A stretch of 64,000 bases of DNA from Lingula anatina (Eukaryota > Brachiopoda > Lingulata > Lingulida > Lingulidae), in NCBI RefSeq assembly GCF_001039355.2, contig NW_019774169.1, positions 113,079 through 177,078 on the forward strand, in the 5' to 3' direction. Under the pieces are notes generated by a model. That model saw only the letters and a program-made list of their open reading frames with translations, searched no databases and had not been told where the DNA came from. A program made the translations under genes and the position numbers. Position 1 is the stretch's first letter, and each line of letters starts with the position of its first letter. Shown piece after piece: positions 61,701-64,000 of the stretch.

Positions 61701-64000
61701 GGTCGACTCGAAAAAACAAATCGAAAAGGATGCCAGTTCCGTTAACTTAAGTTTATATTTTAAAGCAATAAATCAAAACACACATCCTGTCTTGGGATTC
61801 ACGCTTTTGCATGATTTAACTAATAGTCCTGTGAAGCGGGTTCTCTGTTAGAAAGACCTATCCCTCAATTTCGACTGGAGCATGCTTTCAAATATTATAG
61901 GGCTTAATTGATAGCAAGTAATGAAATATGGCGTTGGTTCGCGACACACACTTCTTCTCCGTCCTGTTTTATGGGGGTATTCCTTCAAAACTATTACATG
62001 AATCCTCTAGAAGATACCACTTTGCTTTACGTGTTTGAAACGTATAAAGTATGCTAAGTGTAGCTATTATTAGCTTTAATACCTTACCATCGGCATATTT
62101 CTGTCACCGAGAAATGTGTATGTCATATAAATATGTGTACGACACAGAATAACATGTATTTGCATGTGAAAAAAAACATGTTGTTTATCCCGCCGTAGGA
62201 ATGCTTTTGAAGTATTTCTTATCTCGGTTTTTGGTAACGTTGAACTAGACACACCCCTGAGCCACACCCCCAAGATACGCACCCGCGCCACGCCTCTTGT
62301 AACAAACAATGTGCATCTCAGTTTAGACTCAGACTATCTGATCAAGAAAAATACGAGAAAACGTCAGTGGTTCTCCATTATTTGGATTTTTCAATCCACT
62401 TATCTCTTAAATGAGTCTGGCTAGTCAAAATGATGTGGTATTATTTCAGTTGAATAGCCAGTACAGAATTGGTAGTGCACTCTCTCTCTCTCTTTCTCTC
62501 TCTCTCATCCAATTACTCTTTTCAGCCACTAACAGATATAGATCATACATAACGATGAAGAAAATCTAGATTGACTTGTAGATAGAATCCTCTAATTCAG
62601 CCACCCACTTCCTGCAGCAATTGTATAATATCCAGTGTAAATGATAGATGTTATAAATGACGTGAATATTATCAGCCTATTGTTCTACGGGATATCAATT
62701 TTAGGTATTTAATTTCATATGGAGAACAGTACAAGTGAGATAGTAGCCATACACATAAAAAATTAAAAGGGTTAAAATGCTAATTTACTATTGATATGAT
62801 GAGCGGACTTTACAATGAAGAACGGGTGTCGCAATAGGTGACAGTTTACTAACCAATCCCCACCTTGACCTTATTTTGGATATCAGTTTGGTGACCTTTG
62901 GTGACCTTAAAACTTGGCTTGACTGGCTGTATCACGGGAAATGTTAAAAACATATTTTAATATTTTGGTAGTATTTTTGAAGCTTTGTTAGAAGCCTAGT
63001 TGCTACAGCCACTTGGGTGGTCCCGTGTCTCTTTTTCGTTCTGTTTGTGCACTTTAAATTTTAACCTATTTTTTTAGCTTAGTACATGCTTCATTTAAAA
63101 TGAACAAAGTAAGTTAGCGTTATGATGTCAATATCAATGTAAAAGATATCATTATAAATATAAAGTCCATGGAATAATATTTTGAGGTATAATTATTTAA
63201 GTGATAAAGTAGCATCTTTTAAAATAGTAATCCAAATTTATCTTTAATTTTTTATTGAAACAGACAATTGAGTACGGCTCGATTAGTATCCCCTGAGCGC
63301 AGCGCGGACTTGCAGCGTGACCTATCGATCGCGCCAGCACGCAGATGCGATCTTGTAAATGGAAAACTCTAAATCAATGGATGCTCCTAGAAAAATTAGC
63401 TTTCAGAAGGAACAAAAATCAATACTCTAGCTTAGTATGTTCTTTTGCTCTTCGGCTAAGGCATATTTTCTTTTTGCCTTAAACATGCAATCGGCTTGTA
63501 GAAAAACGGATGTGCACCACTCTCATGACTACTTTACTTCATTCCGTTGACCCATTGTCCTTATCTAGATATCATATTACGATATCGAATATCAAGCAAA
63601 TGCTTTCGATTCATTAACTTTATATGTGTGTTTGATAATAAGCCGGGGTCAGGTTCTGTACAAGATTATATGACAGTACCCTAGATTATCACTGCAGCGC
63701 TATTGGTCAGGTGAATAAATAAACGGGATTGCGTAAAGGTACTGCATTTGAGGGGTCAGTTTTTTTAGGCCTTAGATACAACATAATACGATAGAAAATT
63801 GACCATCTTAAAAAATTTTATAGGGCGAACATAGACAGGCATAAAAACTTAATAAATCTTGTGACCTCATGTACATTTCAGTATCAAGGGAATTCGATGT
63901 AGTTGCCATCAAATCATGTAGAGCACCGGTTGTGGTATAAAATTAGATGTTTGCTATGCACTAGTTTTGAGACAAAGAGAGAGAGAGAGAGAGAGAGAGA
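58777..64000. other. Gene-poor 3' flank
   Basis: No exon with family similarity or a convincing splice pattern was found on either strand in 5.2 kb. The probable M13 gene poly(A) signal AATAAA is near 59169-59174, about 390 bp past the stop. The short open frames present (for example around 61092-61370 and 60765-61028, both minus) look random. A CT run is at 62479-62508 and a GA run at 63976-64000 closes the window. Confidence 0.55.
61649..61715 (+). repeat. Possible tRNA-like (SINE head) sequence
   Basis: GTGGGCTCAGTTGATAAGAC resembles an RNA polymerase III A box and GTGGTCGACTCG, about 45 bp further on, resembles a B box lacking one T. No cloverleaf forms that I can draw, so it is not a functional tRNA. 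A decayed tRNA-derived SINE is possible. Confidence 0.2.

Overview
The window is intron-rich, AT-rich metazoan DNA with GT-AG introns mostly of 200-900 bp, long 3' non-coding stretches, microsatellites and several families of small DNA transposons. Protein matches and gene content point to an invertebrate deuterostome; a hemichordate or cephalochordate is my inference, not proven here. Assembly quality is uneven: there is one 637-bp N run (41927-42563) and six isolated single n characters (7329, 11119, 26568, 51993, 56664 and the run edges aside) that behave as contig joins rather than ambiguous bases.

Layout. 1-7023 (+): exons of BAZ1A/ACF1, a chromatin-remodelling subunit, from the DDT region to just past the PHD finger. 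7330-11118 repeats bases 3646-7328 at near identity, both copies ending at the same sequence and bounded by single n; this looks like two haplotypes placed in tandem. The bromodomain exons are absent. 12404-17068 (-): ATG14 (Barkor), nine exons, complete. 17405-21207 (+): CGRRF1, a membrane RING-finger protein, six exons, complete, sharing a 336-bp head-to-head promoter region with ATG14. 23039-41577 (-): TOGARAM1 (crescerin), a TOG-domain ciliary microtubule regulator, with one very large 5' exon and at least 15 smaller ones; the first half of TOG3 is missing. 42564-43185 (+): the C-terminal exon of an unrecognised coiled-coil, probably nuclear protein whose 5' part lies in the N run. 44518-46265: a decayed Tc1/mariner element followed by a short dispersed repeat. 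46447-48456 (-): a four-exon ML-domain protein like the GM2 ganglioside activator. 48618-49089: an array of palindromic MITE-like units. 50170-58776 (+): a complete 19-exon M13 metallopeptidase (neprilysin/endothelin-converting-enzyme type, 762 residues), with a TA-flanked MITE in one intron and a Penelope-like retroelement fragment in another. 58777-64000 holds no gene I can support.

How it fits together. The genes are unrelated housekeeping functions (chromatin remodelling, autophagy initiation, ER ubiquitination, cilia) plus a lysosomal lipid-transfer protein and an ectopeptidase. Four of them (BAZ1A, ATG14, CGRRF1, TOGARAM1) have human orthologues on the long arm of chromosome 14, so the window seems to preserve an old deuterostome linkage. 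I found no novel multi-gene system. The most informative observations are the assembly duplication with a haplotype-specific MITE, the missing exons of BAZ1A and TOGARAM1, the mobile elements with readable target-site duplications, and the orphan coiled-coil gene.
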